Source of the DNA: Synergistaceae bacterium
Lineage (GTDB): Bacteria; Synergistota; Synergistia; Synergistales; Synergistaceae
Length of the DNA stretch: 64,000 nt
Assembly (NCBI GenBank): GCA_012728165.1
Contig: JAAYFQ010000160.1
Coordinates: 25,107 to 89,106, forward strand
Reading direction: 5' to 3'
Shown: positions 1 to 7,953 of the stretch, in pieces
How positions within the stretch are numbered: the stretch's first letter is position 1
How the letters are laid out: each line of letters starts with the position of its first letter
Position numbers and translations under genes: made by a program
Notes under the pieces: model-generated
Database searches by the model: none
Told to the model about the DNA's origin: nothing
Seen by the model: only the letters and a program-made list of their open reading frames with translations

Positions 1-1
1 T

Positions 2-172
2 TATATAGGTGAGAAGATACTTGCCCGTTCAAAAGTTGGGGTTCACAAAGGTAATAAATATGTTGTTAGCGTACGTTCCACTGTTGAAAACAGAGAAATT
101 TTTGTTGGACGATTTGTAGTCGTTTCTAAGGACTCAATTGATAAAAAAAGTATGGAGGCAAAAAAATGTTGA
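2..172 (+). CDS. fapR: FapR-like transcription factor, C-terminal fragment (5' end outside window)
   Basis: The window opens inside a reading frame of 56 codons that ends in TGA and overlaps the start of plsX by 7 bases. The visible part reads as the last strands of a hotdog fold, with the stretch KVGVHKGNKYVVSVRSTVEN and then a GRFVV strand. This matches the effector-binding domain of FapR, the malonyl-CoA-sensing repressor of fatty-acid and phospholipid genes. The position directly before plsX is the usual place for fapR in Firmicutes-like fab operons. The DNA-binding N-terminus is not visible, so a stand-alone hotdog thioesterase is an alternative. The overlap with plsX suggests co-transcription and coupling. 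Confidence 0.7.
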   Translation, partial: YIGEKILARSKVGVHKGNKYVVSVRSTVENREIFVGRFVVVSKDSIDKKSMEAKKC

Positions 173-1179
173 TAGCTCTTGATGCAATGGGCGGAGACTT
201 TGCTCCAGAAGAACCATGTCATGGTGCGGTTCTAGCGTGTAGTAAAAACCCACGCCTAAACATTGCTCTTATTGGAGATAAAAATAAAATAGAACCTTTC
301 CTTGAAGAAGTAGATTCCAGTATTAGATCAAGATTAAGAATAGTACATGCAGATGATGTTATTAATACAGAAGATTCTCCCTCTCTTTCTATTAGAAGAA
401 AGAAGAATTCAAGCCTAGTTGTTGGATTTGAGATGGTTCGCTCTGGTGAAGCAGATGGAATTGTTTCTGCTGGAAGTACCGGAGCAATTGCGGCAGGAGG
501 AGTGCTTCTTTTAAGCAGAATCCCTGGAATTGATCGTCCAGGATTTGGTGCAACACTTCCAGTGTTGAACAGGCCTACACTTTTGATGGACGTTGGTGCA
601 ACAGTCCGCTGTAAGCCTATTAATTTATATCAGTTTGCCCATATGGGTTCTATATATATGAAGTTGTTTCAAGGAGTTGAGAAGCCTTCTGTGCGACTTC
701 TTTGCAATGGTGAAGAGGTAACAAAAGGGGACGATGTTATTACTGCTGCTCGTGAAATGATAGAGACCAGCGATTTAAATTATCAAGGATATGTTGAAGG
801 AAGCGACTTACCAAAGGGAGTTGCTGATGTTGTTATATGTGATGGTTTTAGTGGAAATATATTGATAAAATTTGGAGAAGGACTTGGCGAGCTTCTTAAA
901 GATCAATTTAAAGAAGAATATGCTAACCATTTGCTCCCCAAGATTGGGATGTTGTTTATGTGGCCAGCTATGAAAAGAGTGCTTGGTCGTTTCGATTGGG
1001 AAAAGGCCGGAGGTTCTCCCCTTCTTGGTGTAAATGGAACAGTAATAAAGGTGCACGGACGTTCCAAACGTAACCCTATTTCTTTTGCGCTTCTGGGAGC
1101 CGCAAATTTCATTGATAAAAATGGAGTCGAAAGAATTAGAGAAGAAATAGCAAAGGAAAATATCAATGACAATATTTAA
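166..1179 (+). CDS. plsX: Phosphate acyltransferase PlsX
   Basis: PlsX converts acyl-ACP plus phosphate to acyl-phosphate, the donor for the first acylation of glycerol-3-phosphate by PlsY. It is a peripheral membrane enzyme. The protein has 337 residues, normal for the family, and begins with the hallmark ALDAMGGDFAP at residues 4-14. Further family segments are SAGSTGA near residue 101 and DGFSGN near residue 226. The start is supported by a purine-rich site (ATGGAGG) about ten bases upstream. It overlaps the FapR fragment upstream and fabH downstream by 14 bases, so it belongs to one tightly packed transcript. No lesion is visible. Confidence 0.95.
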   Translation: MLIALDAMGGDFAPEEPCHGAVLACSKNPRLNIALIGDKNKIEPFLEEVDSSIRSRLRIVHADDVINTEDSPSLSIRRKKNSSLVVGFEMVRSGEADGIVSAGSTGAIAAGGVLLLSRIPGIDRPGFGATLPVLNRPTLLMDVGATVRCKPINLYQFAHMGSIYMKLFQGVEKPSVRLLCNGEEVTKGDDVITAAREMIETSDLNYQGYVEGSDLPKGVADVVICDGFSGNILIKFGEGLGELLKDQFKEEYANHLLPKIGMLFMWPAMKRVLGRFDWEKAGGSPLLGVNGTVIKVHGRSKRNPISFALLGAANFIDKNGVERIREEIAKENINDNI

Positions 1180-2134
1180 CGGGCGTAAAGCTAAAATTTC
1201 CGGAACAGGTGTTTATATTCCGGAGAAAATAATGAAAAACACGGATTTCGAAAAATTTCTTGATACTAGCGATAGTTGGATATATGAAAGAACTGGTATT
1301 AAAGAGCGTCACTTTGCAGCAGATGGCGAGCGATGCAGTGATTTAGCATATAATGCCGCTGTGGCTGCACTAAATGATGCAAAAATGTCTCCTGAAACTT
1401 TGGATATGATAATAGTTGCCACAAATACTCCAGATTCTACATTCCCGAGTATGTCGTGCAAAGTTCAGGGCAGATTACGAGCCGTGAATGCTGGAGCTTT
1501 TGATGTGTTAGCTGGGTGTGTAGGTGGAGTTGCTGCAATTCAAACAGCGGTTTCTGGCGTTGTGTCTGGTCTTTGGAACAACGTTCTAGTGGTGGCTTCA
1601 GAAAAGTTTAAAGATTATGTAGACTGGAATGACAGAAGCACCTGTATTTTATTTGGAGATGGTGCAGGAGCATGTGTTTTGTCGACTTCTAACGAAGGCG
1701 AAGGTAATTTTATCTCTTCAAAGATATCAGCTGACGGAACAAAACATGATTTTCTTTCGAATGAGACAGAAAATTCAGGAGATCCGCATGTTATAAAGAT
1801 GAAGGGGCAAGATGTTTTTAAATATGTAAGCATAAACCTACCTAAATTTATAGAAAATTTTTGTGAAGAATCTAAAATAACACCAGAAAATGTGGATTTC
1901 TGGATAATGCATCAGGCTAATACAAGGATAATCGATTCTGTTTTCAAACGTGTAGGAATTTCTATTGACAAAACATTGCTTAATTTGGAACAGTACGGAA
2001 ATACATCTGCTGCGTCAGTAATGATTGCTCTTGATGAGTCAATGAAAAAGGGTTGTGTCAAACAAGGAGATAAGGTTTGTTTCGTTGCTTTTGGAGCTGG
2101 CATGACATTAGGCGCATTGCTTTATGAAGTTTAG
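1166..2134 (+). CDS. fabH: Beta-ketoacyl-ACP synthase III (FabH)
   Basis: FabH starts fatty-acid synthesis by condensing an acyl-CoA primer with malonyl-ACP. At 322 residues it has the expected length. The catalytic triad is readable: Cys118 in DVLAGCVGG, His249 in WIMHQANTRI and Asn279 in YGNTSAAS. The motif around the cysteine is AGCVGG rather than the commoner AACSG, a conservative variation. AAGGA lies about seven bases before the ATG. The gene overlaps plsX by 14 bases and is followed by only a 58-base gap before fabK. Cytoplasmic, part of the type II pathway. Confidence 0.95.
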   Translation: MTIFNGRKAKISGTGVYIPEKIMKNTDFEKFLDTSDSWIYERTGIKERHFAADGERCSDLAYNAAVAALNDAKMSPETLDMIIVATNTPDSTFPSMSCKVQGRLRAVNAGAFDVLAGCVGGVAAIQTAVSGVVSGLWNNVLVVASEKFKDYVDWNDRSTCILFGDGAGACVLSTSNEGEGNFISSKISADGTKHDFLSNETENSGDPHVIKMKGQDVFKYVSINLPKFIENFCEESKITPENVDFWIMHQANTRIIDSVFKRVGISIDKTLLNLEQYGNTSAASVMIALDESMKKGCVKQGDKVCFVAFGAGMTLGALLYEV

Positions 2135-2192
2135 CAATGAATAGCAAAAATGATTAAATACTTTTATTTTTATTATAGAGATGGTGATGTTT

Positions 2193-3140
2193 ATGTTTGA
2201 AAAAAACAGAGTTACAAAGTTGTTAAAAATAAAGTTTCCCATAATACAAGGCGGAATGGCATGGGTAGCTGATGCTGATTTAGCTGCGGCTGTTAGTAAT
2301 GCTGGTGGCTTAGGAGTTATCGCTGCAGGGACGATGCCATCTGAACTTTTGGAAGAACAGATTATAAAAGTTACAAAACTTACGAATAAACCATTTGGAA
2401 TGAACATAATGCTTATGTCTCCTACAGCAGATGATGCTCTCGAAATAGCAGTAAAGTACAGAGTTCCTGTCGTTACTACCGGAGCTGGCCTGCCTGGAAG
2501 AATAATTGAAAGGCTCAAACCTATTGGAACTATCGTTATGCCAGTTATCGCCTCTGTTGCACATGCTGAACGCGTTGCAAAACAAGGAGCCGATGCTGTA
2601 ATTGCAGAGGGCAATGAAGCAGGAGGACACATCGGTGAAATAAACACAATGGTTTTGATTCCACAGGTTGCAGATGCAGTAACGATTCCAGTAATCGCTG
2701 CTGGAGGCGTAGCAGATGGACGGGGAATGGTAGCAGTATTTGCTCTTGGAGCAGAGGGAGTACAGATTGGAACAAGATTCGTTTGTTCAACTGAATGTAA
2801 TGTACATGATAATTATAAGCAAAAAATTATAAATGCAAATGATAGAGCGACAATGGTAACAGGATATTCTCTCGGACATCCTGTACGTGCTTTGAAAAAT
2901 AAAATGATGAAGTCGTTTGCAGAAGCAGAGAAAAACGGATTGTCGATAGAAGAAGTCGAATCAATAGGAGCTGGCAAGCTCAGATTGGCAGTACAAGAAG
3001 GCGATGTAAACTTAGGGTCATTTATGGCAGGACAGTCATCAGGCCTTGTAAAAAAGTGTGAACCGGTTGCTTCAATAATAGAAGATATTATAAGCGGGGC
3101 AAAAAAACAGTCGAAGAAAATAGCGGAGCTTGCAGAGTGA
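2193..3140 (+). CDS. fabK: Enoyl-ACP reductase II (FabK), FMN-dependent
   Basis: FabK catalyses the last reduction of the elongation cycle using NAD(P)H and FMN. It belongs to the nitronate-monooxygenase-like TIM-barrel family. Seen in the protein: FPIIQGGMAWVA near the N-terminus, SNAGGLGVIAAGTM, a GNEAGGHIG motif typical of FabK, and PVIAAGGVADG followed by GAEGVQIGTRF for FMN phosphate binding. I chose the ATG at 2193, giving 315 residues, because GGTGAT lies about five bases upstream. In-frame ATGs at 2181 and 2187 are possible but lack a good ribosome site. No fabI is present in the window. The stop overlaps the GTG start of fabD. Confidence 0.92.
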   Translation: MFEKNRVTKLLKIKFPIIQGGMAWVADADLAAAVSNAGGLGVIAAGTMPSELLEEQIIKVTKLTNKPFGMNIMLMSPTADDALEIAVKYRVPVVTTGAGLPGRIIERLKPIGTIVMPVIASVAHAERVAKQGADAVIAEGNEAGGHIGEINTMVLIPQVADAVTIPVIAAGGVADGRGMVAVFALGAEGVQIGTRFVCSTECNVHDNYKQKIINANDRATMVTGYSLGHPVRALKNKMMKSFAEAEKNGLSIEEVESIGAGKLRLAVQEGDVNLGSFMAGQSSGLVKKCEPVASIIEDIISGAKKQSKKIAELAE

Positions 3141-4090
3141 GAAAGCATGCGCTGATATTTCCAGGACAAGGGGCACAAAGACCTGGAATGGGCAAAGAAT
3201 TTTTTGACACATACAAGTCAGCTCACTCTGTTTTTGAAGAAGCGGATGATGCTTTAGGATTCTCTATTAAAGATATTATTTTCAATGGAACACCTGAAGA
3301 ACTTGCAAAGACAACTATTACGCAACCAGCGATTTTGACTGTCAGTATTGCGGCGCTCAAAGCACTTGAAGAAGAGCTAGGAACGGAACTTTCTCCTGCC
3401 TGTGTTGCTGGTCATAGTTTAGGCGAGTACACCTCTCTTGTTGCAACTGGCATGATATCACTTGCAGACGGAGTGCGTCTTTTGCATTTACGTGGCGCTT
3501 TAATGCAACAGGCTGTTCCTATTGGCACTGGAGCAATGGCGGCCATCGTAGGCATGGAGCCTTGTGAAGTAAATGAAATTTGTGTAAAAGCAGCACAAGG
3601 AGAAGTTTGCAAAGAAGCGAATATTAACTCTCCAAATCAAATAGTTATTTCTGGTCACTGTACAGCTATTGCACGTGCTGTTGAATTAATAGAAGCTATA
3701 GGAAACATAAGAGTTGTTCCTCTCCGAGTCAGCGCACCTTTCCATTGTGAGCTGATGAGATGCGTTGCCGACAAACTTAAAGTGGCGTTCGCTGAAATAA
3801 AATGGAAAACACCTAAATGTCCAATAGTTGTTAACGTTTCTGCAAAAGCTATGACATCAATTGATGATATTAAAGATGCGTTGTTTAAACAAACTTTTTC
3901 TCCCGTTATGTGGTATCAGAGCGTGTTAAAAATGGAGACATTTGATACAGAAGGTTATATCGAGCTTGGACCAGGAAGTGTTCTTTCTGGATTAGTGCGA
4001 AAAATAACTAATACAAAAAAACCATATCATGTTTCAGGAGTAGAAGAGTTGCTTTTAGCCGCATCTTTTCTTAAAGGAGAAACTAAATGA
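3137..4090 (+). CDS. fabD: Malonyl-CoA:ACP transacylase (FabD)
   Basis: FabD moves the malonyl group from CoA to ACP to supply extender units. The 317-residue protein has FPGQGAQRPGMG at the N-terminus, the nucleophile Ser94 in AGHSLGEY and the partner His203 in APFHCELM, all hallmarks of the family. The start is a GTG overlapping the fabK stop (GTGA), and the 3' end overlaps the fabG start (ATGA). These overlaps imply translational coupling through fabK-fabD-fabG. Nothing looks damaged. Confidence 0.95.
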   Translation: MRKHALIFPGQGAQRPGMGKEFFDTYKSAHSVFEEADDALGFSIKDIIFNGTPEELAKTTITQPAILTVSIAALKALEEELGTELSPACVAGHSLGEYTSLVATGMISLADGVRLLHLRGALMQQAVPIGTGAMAAIVGMEPCEVNEICVKAAQGEVCKEANINSPNQIVISGHCTAIARAVELIEAIGNIRVVPLRVSAPFHCELMRCVADKLKVAFAEIKWKTPKCPIVVNVSAKAMTSIDDIKDALFKQTFSPVMWYQSVLKMETFDTEGYIELGPGSVLSGLVRKITNTKKPYHVSGVEELLLAASFLKGETK

Positions 4091-4827
4091 GCGAAGTTAA
4101 AATAGCACTTGTTACAGGAGCAGGGCGTGGTATAGGGAGAGCCATTGCTATTGAGCTTGCAAAAAATGGATGCGCTGTTGCCGTCAATTACAATAAATCA
4201 TCAAAGGCGGCAGAAGATGTCGTAAATCTAATTGAACTTTCAGGTGGTACAGCAATGGCAGTAAAAGCGGACGTGTCTTCTTTTACTGAAGTGAAAGAAA
4301 TGTTTAAATCTGTCAATGAAAAACTCGGACCTATTGAAATACTTGTATGTAATGCAGGAATTACAAAAGACAATCTCCTTATGCGTATGAAGGAAGAAGA
4401 GTGGAACGAGGTTATTTCTGCAAATTTAACTTCGCTCTTCTATTGTGCTAAGGAAGCGGTAAGATCAATGTTAAAAGCTCGTGCGGGACGTATTATCGTT
4501 ATATCTTCTGTAACAGGTCTTGTTGGTAATCCGGGACAGTGTAACTATTCAGCGGCGAAAGCCGGAGCAACGGGTTTTGTTAAGAGTCTTGCGAGAGAGA
4601 TTGGTTCGAGAGGTGTAACTGTTAACGCTGTTGCTCCCGGATATATTGCTACAGATATGACATCTGTGCTGTCTGAAGATGTTCAGAATATAATGTTAAG
4701 AAATGTGCCTCTTGGACGAGAAGGAACTCCTGAGGACATAGCAAAAGTAGTAGCTTTTCTTGCTTCTGATGGAGCATCTTATATACATGGGCAAGTCATA
4801 GCTGTCGATGGCGGAATGACGATGTAA
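4087..4827 (+). CDS. fabG: 3-oxoacyl-ACP reductase (FabG)
   Basis: FabG reduces 3-oxoacyl-ACP with NADPH in the elongation cycle. This is a classical short-chain dehydrogenase of 246 residues. It has the TGAGRGIG cofactor loop at residues 10-17, CNAG at 88-91, and catalytic Ser140/141, Tyr154 and Lys158 (YSAAK). The C-terminal IAVDGGMTM is typical of bacterial FabG. The ATG overlaps the fabD stop by four bases. A gap of about 100 bases to acpP follows, with a possible separate promoter for the carrier protein. Confidence 0.95.
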   Translation: MSEVKIALVTGAGRGIGRAIAIELAKNGCAVAVNYNKSSKAAEDVVNLIELSGGTAMAVKADVSSFTEVKEMFKSVNEKLGPIEILVCNAGITKDNLLMRMKEEEWNEVISANLTSLFYCAKEAVRSMLKARAGRIIVISSVTGLVGNPGQCNYSAAKAGATGFVKSLAREIGSRGVTVNAVAPGYIATDMTSVLSEDVQNIMLRNVPLGREGTPEDIAKVVAFLASDGASYIHGQVIAVDGGMTM

Positions 4828-4898
4828 GCAGCATTTTATTTACACGCATTAATATCGAATTACATCGTAGCTGTTAAGCATAAAATAAATATATGTAT

Positions 4899-4904
4899 TA
4901 TAAT
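4899..4904 (+). promoter_or_regulatory. Possible -10 element before acpP
   Basis: A TATAAT hexamer sits about 20 bases before the acpP coding start, in the AT-rich gap after fabG. The region 17 bases upstream has no convincing -35 (TTAAGC is present but 19 bases away). An extra start here would help supply the large amounts of ACP a cell needs. Weak evidence; the gene may rely only on upstream transcription. Confidence 0.3.
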
Positions 4905-4924
4905 CTCGGAAGGAGGTGAACTGT

Positions 4925-5176
4925 ATGAATATGGAAGAAGTACAGGCAAAGCTTAAGGAGATAGTTATCGACCGTCTTAACGCTGAAGAGGACCAGATTA
5001 AATCCGAGGCCTCCTTTGTTGAAGATCTCGGTGCTGACTCACTTGATATCGTTGAGCTTATAATGGGAATTGAAGAGGAATTTGATATTGAAATTCCTGA
5101 TGAAGATGCAGAAAAACTCACCACAGTTGGCGAAGCAATGGACTATGTTAAAGTAAAACTTGGTATTGAAGATTAA
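4925..5176 (+). CDS. acpP: Acyl carrier protein
   Basis: ACP carries growing acyl chains on a phosphopantetheine arm. The 83-residue acidic protein has the attachment serine, Ser39, in the invariant GADSLD context, followed by [20 protein letters not shown], the usual second helix and loop. I chose the ATG at 4925 because a near-perfect AGGAGGTGA lies five bases upstream. An upstream in-frame GTG at 4916 is inside that ribosome site and cannot be the start. The very strong site fits a highly expressed protein. It lies between fabG and fabF, the usual order. Confidence 0.96.
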   Translation: MNMEEVQAKLKEIVIDRLNAEEDQIKSEASFVEDLGADSLDIVELIMGIEEEFDIEIPDEDAEKLTTVGEAMDYVKVKLGIED

Positions 5177-5196
5177 TTAATATAACGTGAATTATC

Positions 5197-5221
5197 GAGG
5201 GGGCCGTTTTGTGACCCCCTC
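5197..5221 (+). terminator. GC-rich hairpin between acpP and fabF
   Basis: Seven bases GAGGGGG pair with CCCCCTC across an 11-base loop. No run of T follows, so this is not a standard intrinsic terminator. It could pause polymerase or protect the 3' end of an acpP message, lowering fabF expression relative to ACP. The structure is seen in the sequence; the function is inferred. Confidence 0.45.
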
Positions 5222-5242
5222 AGTTATTTGGAGGGAAGCCCA

Positions 5243-6481
5243 ATGACAAGAGTAGTTATTACTGGTGTTGGTCCAGTAACACCAATTGGACTTGGTAAAG
5301 ATGAATTCTGGAAGGCTCTCGAAGAGGGGAAAAACGGAGTAGATTTTATTACTTTGTATGATACTTCTGCGCATGTAACAAAGATCGCAGCAGAGGTAAA
5401 AGGTTTTGATATTGGGAACTGGATGGATAAAAAAGAAGCTAACCGCACAGACAGAGTTCTTCATTTTGCTACTGCAGCTGCAGATATGGCAATTAAAGAC
5501 TCAGGACTCGACGTTGAAGCTTTAGATAAAAACAAGTTTGGTGTTTACATAGGGAGCGGCGAGGGCGGAATAGGGACTTTAGAAAATAATTTTCGTAATT
5601 TGTACGAAAAAGGTTCTAACCGTGTAAGTCCGTTTCTAGTACCTATGATGATAACAAATATGTCTGCTGCTTATGTTGCAATACGCTTCGGAGCAAAAGG
5701 GCCAAATATGGCGGTAATTACTGCATGTGCATCATCTTTAAATAGCATGGGTGAGGCTTACCATTGTATTGTTCGCGGAGACGCCAATGTGATACTTACG
5801 GGTGGATCAGAGGCTGCTGTAACTCCTTTAGCTACGGCTGGATTTGCATCTTTGAAAGCTCTTGCCACTAGAAATGATGATCCGAAGCATGCTTCGCGTC
5901 CATTTGATCTTGGTCGCAATGGTTTTGTAATAGGCGAAGGTTCAGGAATACTGGTTTTTGAAGAACTGGAGCATGCCAAAAAACGCGGAGCACACATTTA
6001 TGCAGAAGTTAAAGGATATGGAGTCTCATGTGATGCTTTTCATATAACAGCCCCAGATCCAGATGGTGATGGTGCGTTCCGAGCAATGGACATGGCTGTA
6101 AAAAAGGCTGGCTGGAAACCTGAAGAGATAGACCTTATCAACGCACACGGAACTTCTACAGTACTTAATGATAAAATGGAAACTTTGGCAATTAAACGTC
6201 TCATGGGCAATTTAGCGCATGAAGTCATGGTACAATCAACAAAATCAATGACGGGACATGTTCTTGGGGCCGCGGGTGGAATAGAAACGATTGCTTCTAT
6301 ATTGGCAATTGAAAAAGGAATTGTTCATCCAACCATAAACCAGTTTGATCCAGATCCCGAATGTGACTTGAATACTGTCCCCAATAAGGCGATAAAGGCG
6401 GATGTCAAAAAAGTATTAATCAACAATTTTGGTTTTGGCGGGCACAATGCTGTTATCGCTATAGAACAATTCGAAGAGTAA
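5243..6481 (+). CDS. fabF: Beta-ketoacyl-ACP synthase II (FabF)
   Basis: FabF performs the decarboxylating condensation of malonyl-ACP with acyl-ACP. The 412-residue protein carries the Cys-His-His set: Cys162 in ACASSLNSMG, His302 in NAHGTST and His339 in SMTGHVLGAAGG. The start at ATG 5243 (MTRVVITGVG) is chosen because GGAGGG lies seven bases upstream. An in-frame TTG at 5228 precedes that site and is unlikely. Only one base separates its stop from rnc. fabZ and the acc genes are not in this window. Confidence 0.95.
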   Translation: MTRVVITGVGPVTPIGLGKDEFWKALEEGKNGVDFITLYDTSAHVTKIAAEVKGFDIGNWMDKKEANRTDRVLHFATAAADMAIKDSGLDVEALDKNKFGVYIGSGEGGIGTLENNFRNLYEKGSNRVSPFLVPMMITNMSAAYVAIRFGAKGPNMAVITACASSLNSMGEAYHCIVRGDANVILTGGSEAAVTPLATAGFASLKALATRNDDPKHASRPFDLGRNGFVIGEGSGILVFEELEHAKKRGAHIYAEVKGYGVSCDAFHITAPDPDGDGAFRAMDMAVKKAGWKPEEIDLINAHGTSTVLNDKMETLAIKRLMGNLAHEVMVQSTKSMTGHVLGAAGGIETIASILAIEKGIVHPTINQFDPDPECDLNTVPNKAIKADVKKVLINNFGFGGHNAVIAIEQFEE

Positions 6482-6482
6482 G

Positions 6483-7187
6483 ATGAATAAATCAGATACG
6501 CGAGATGATTCTCTACTAGCTTTTCAAAAAAAAATAGGATATTTTTATAAAAACAAAGAACTCTTAGAACAAGCTTTAACTCATTCATCTTATGCAAATG
6601 AGTTAAAGCTTGTTTTCTTTAATGAAAGACTAGAATTTTTGGGTGACGCAGTTCTTGAACTTGTAGCATCCGAAAAGCTGTATTCACAATATAAGGACAT
6701 AGATGAAGGACAATTGACACGCTTGCGCTCACAACTTGTCTGCCAAAAGAGTCTAAGAGAATGGTCAGAATCTGTTGGTTTAAATAAATTGATAAGATTG
6801 GGCAAAAGTTTAGTCAAGGAAGGGCCAACTCAATCTGTGGAGGCCAATGCAGCGGAAGCAGTTTTTGGCTCTGTATTTCTCGACGGTGGTTATGAAAACG
6901 CACGAAAAGTAATTGCCGACTATCTTGAACTGCAGAGAGAGAAAGTATCCCCCGACGTTGTAGACTCCAAAACAACACTGCAGCAGCTAATTCAGTCTCA
7001 AGATGGAGAGGTTCCTTATTATAATACGGTAGAACGTAAAGGGCTCGATCATGCGCTTAAGTTTAAAGTACAGGTAACTTTAAATGAAAAAGTGATGGCA
7101 GAAGCATGGGGCAATACAATAAAAGAAGCTGAATTCAAAGCCGCTGAAAAGGCCTTAAAAAAATATAATACAGGAAATAACGAATAA
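6483..7187 (+). CDS. rnc: Ribonuclease III
   Basis: RNase III cuts double-stranded RNA in rRNA maturation and mRNA turnover. The 234-residue protein contains the signature ERLEFLGDAVLELV with acidic metal ligands at about residues 48-60, and a C-terminal double-stranded-RNA-binding domain ending in KEAEFKAAEKALKKY. The fabF-rnc junction is common in bacterial genomes and here leaves one base between genes, so expression should follow fabF. No terminator was seen directly after it; the next promoter begins 30 bases downstream. Confidence 0.95.
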   Translation: MNKSDTRDDSLLAFQKKIGYFYKNKELLEQALTHSSYANELKLVFFNERLEFLGDAVLELVASEKLYSQYKDIDEGQLTRLRSQLVCQKSLREWSESVGLNKLIRLGKSLVKEGPTQSVEANAAEAVFGSVFLDGGYENARKVIADYLELQREKVSPDVVDSKTTLQQLIQSQDGEVPYYNTVERKGLDHALKFKVQVTLNEKVMAEAWGNTIKEAEFKAAEKALKKYNTGNNE

Positions 7188-7208
7188 AAAATTTTATAAA
7201 TATTTTCT

Positions 7209-7220
7209 GCAACCGGTTGC
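7209..7220. promoter_or_regulatory. Perfect 12-bp palindrome overlapping the pyr -35 (candidate operator)
   Basis: GCAACCGGTTGC is a perfect inverted repeat with a central CG and shares its last four bases with the -35 hexamer. Palindromes of this shape are typical of LacI-family sites. No LacI-family gene lies in the window, so the binding protein is unknown. A chance palindrome cannot be excluded. Confidence 0.45.
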
Positions 7221-7245
7221 ATAATTTAAAAAAGTGGTTTATAAT
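7217..7245 (+). promoter_or_regulatory. Sigma-70-type promoter of the pyr operon
   Basis: TTGCAT at 7217-7222 is followed by exactly 17 bases and then TATAAT at 7240-7245. It drives a leader of about 150 bases before pyrR. This is one of the best promoters in the window. Confidence 0.8.
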
Positions 7246-7275
7246 TTTTTAAGTTGAAAGATTGGGGGAGAGAAG

Positions 7276-7365
7276 ATGTCTAAAAAAAGCTGTTTAAGGC
7301 AAATCAGTTATTTCTCCTCGGTTATTTGTTCTATATTTGTTTATTTTAAGGAACTGTCTATATAG
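7276..7365 (+). CDS. Putative 29-residue leader peptide of the pyr operon
   Basis: An ATG preceded five bases upstream by GGGGGAG opens a 29-codon frame (start MSKKSCLRQI, end YFKELSI). It stops at a TAG in the centre of the attenuator palindrome. The second half of the frame is rich in U and C, reading many Phe, Tyr, Val, Ile and Ser codons. In E. coli pyrBI, such a U-rich leader lets RNA polymerase speed at low UTP set whether a translating ribosome disrupts the terminator. The same logic could apply here. The good ribosome site and stop position support a real leader; the mechanism is inferred. Confidence 0.6.
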   Translation: MSKKSCLRQISYFSSVICSIFVYFKELSI

Positions 7366-7380
7366 ACAGTTCCTTTTTTA
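7348..7380 (+). terminator. Pyr leader attenuator
   Basis: A perfect 28-base palindrome (7348-7375, arms starting AAGGAACTGTC) is directly followed by a T-run. It lies between the promoter and pyrR, so it must be read through for the operon to be expressed. The leader ORF stop codon lies in its middle. No classic PyrR-binding anti-antiterminator loop was recognised. Confidence 0.8.
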
Positions 7381-7401
7381 TAACTATAAGGGGTGATATG
7401 G

Positions 7402-7953
7402 ATGGCTAAATTGAAAGAAAAAGCGCAGTTAATGAGTGCACAAGACCTTAAAAGAGTAATTAGAAGAATCGCGAATGAGATTGTTGAACGTAATAAGGGT
7501 ACTGAAAAAATGATTTTAGTAGGCATTCACAGAAGAGGCGTATATCTTGCACGTCGTATTCAGAAAATTATTGAAGAGGTCGAAGGTGTAAAAATTCCCT
7601 GCGGTGAATTGGACATCACACTCTATAGAGATGATTTAACTACGTTATTTGAACAACCCATGGTCCACAGCACTAGAATGCCACAAGATATTTCAGGACA
7701 GAATTTATACCTTATAGACGATGTCCTCTACACTGGACGTACAGTTCGTGCGGCACTTGAAGCTCTTGTAGATCTTGGCAGGTCATCTCAAGTCCAGCTT
7801 GCCGTAATAATTGACAGAGGCCACAGGGAGCTTCCAATTCATGCTGATATATGTGGTAAATATGTCCCAACCTCAAGCGATGAAGTTATAGAAGTCAAAG
7901 TTTCGGAAATAGATGGAAAGGACGAGGTGGTAATCTGTGAACGTGATGCCTAG
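7402..7953 (+). CDS. pyrR: PyrR bifunctional pyrimidine regulator / uracil phosphoribosyltransferase
   Basis: PyrR senses UMP/UTP and in Bacillus binds pyr leader RNA; it also has some uracil phosphoribosyltransferase activity. The 183-residue protein shows the PRPP loop LIDDVLYTGRT at residues 104-114 and GIHRRGVYLA at 41-50, both diagnostic. The start ATG 7402 is chosen over GTG 7393, because AAGGGGTGAT overlaps the GTG and sits correctly for the ATG. It is the first gene after the leader attenuator and overlaps pyrB by 17 bases. Whether it acts on this leader or is mainly enzymatic is open. Confidence 0.93.
   Translation: MAKLKEKAQLMSAQDLKRVIRRIANEIVERNKGTEKMILVGIHRRGVYLARRIQKIIEEVEGVKIPCGELDITLYRDDLTTLFEQPMVHSTRMPQDISGQNLYLIDDVLYTGRTVRAALEALVDLGRSSQVQLAVIIDRGHRELPIHADICGKYVPTSSDEVIEVKVSEIDGKDEVVICERDA

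Noticed and set aside
3062..3071. A second AACCGGTTG sequence, inside fabK
   Set aside because: It is coding sequence, lacks the full 12-bp palindrome and is not near a promoter.
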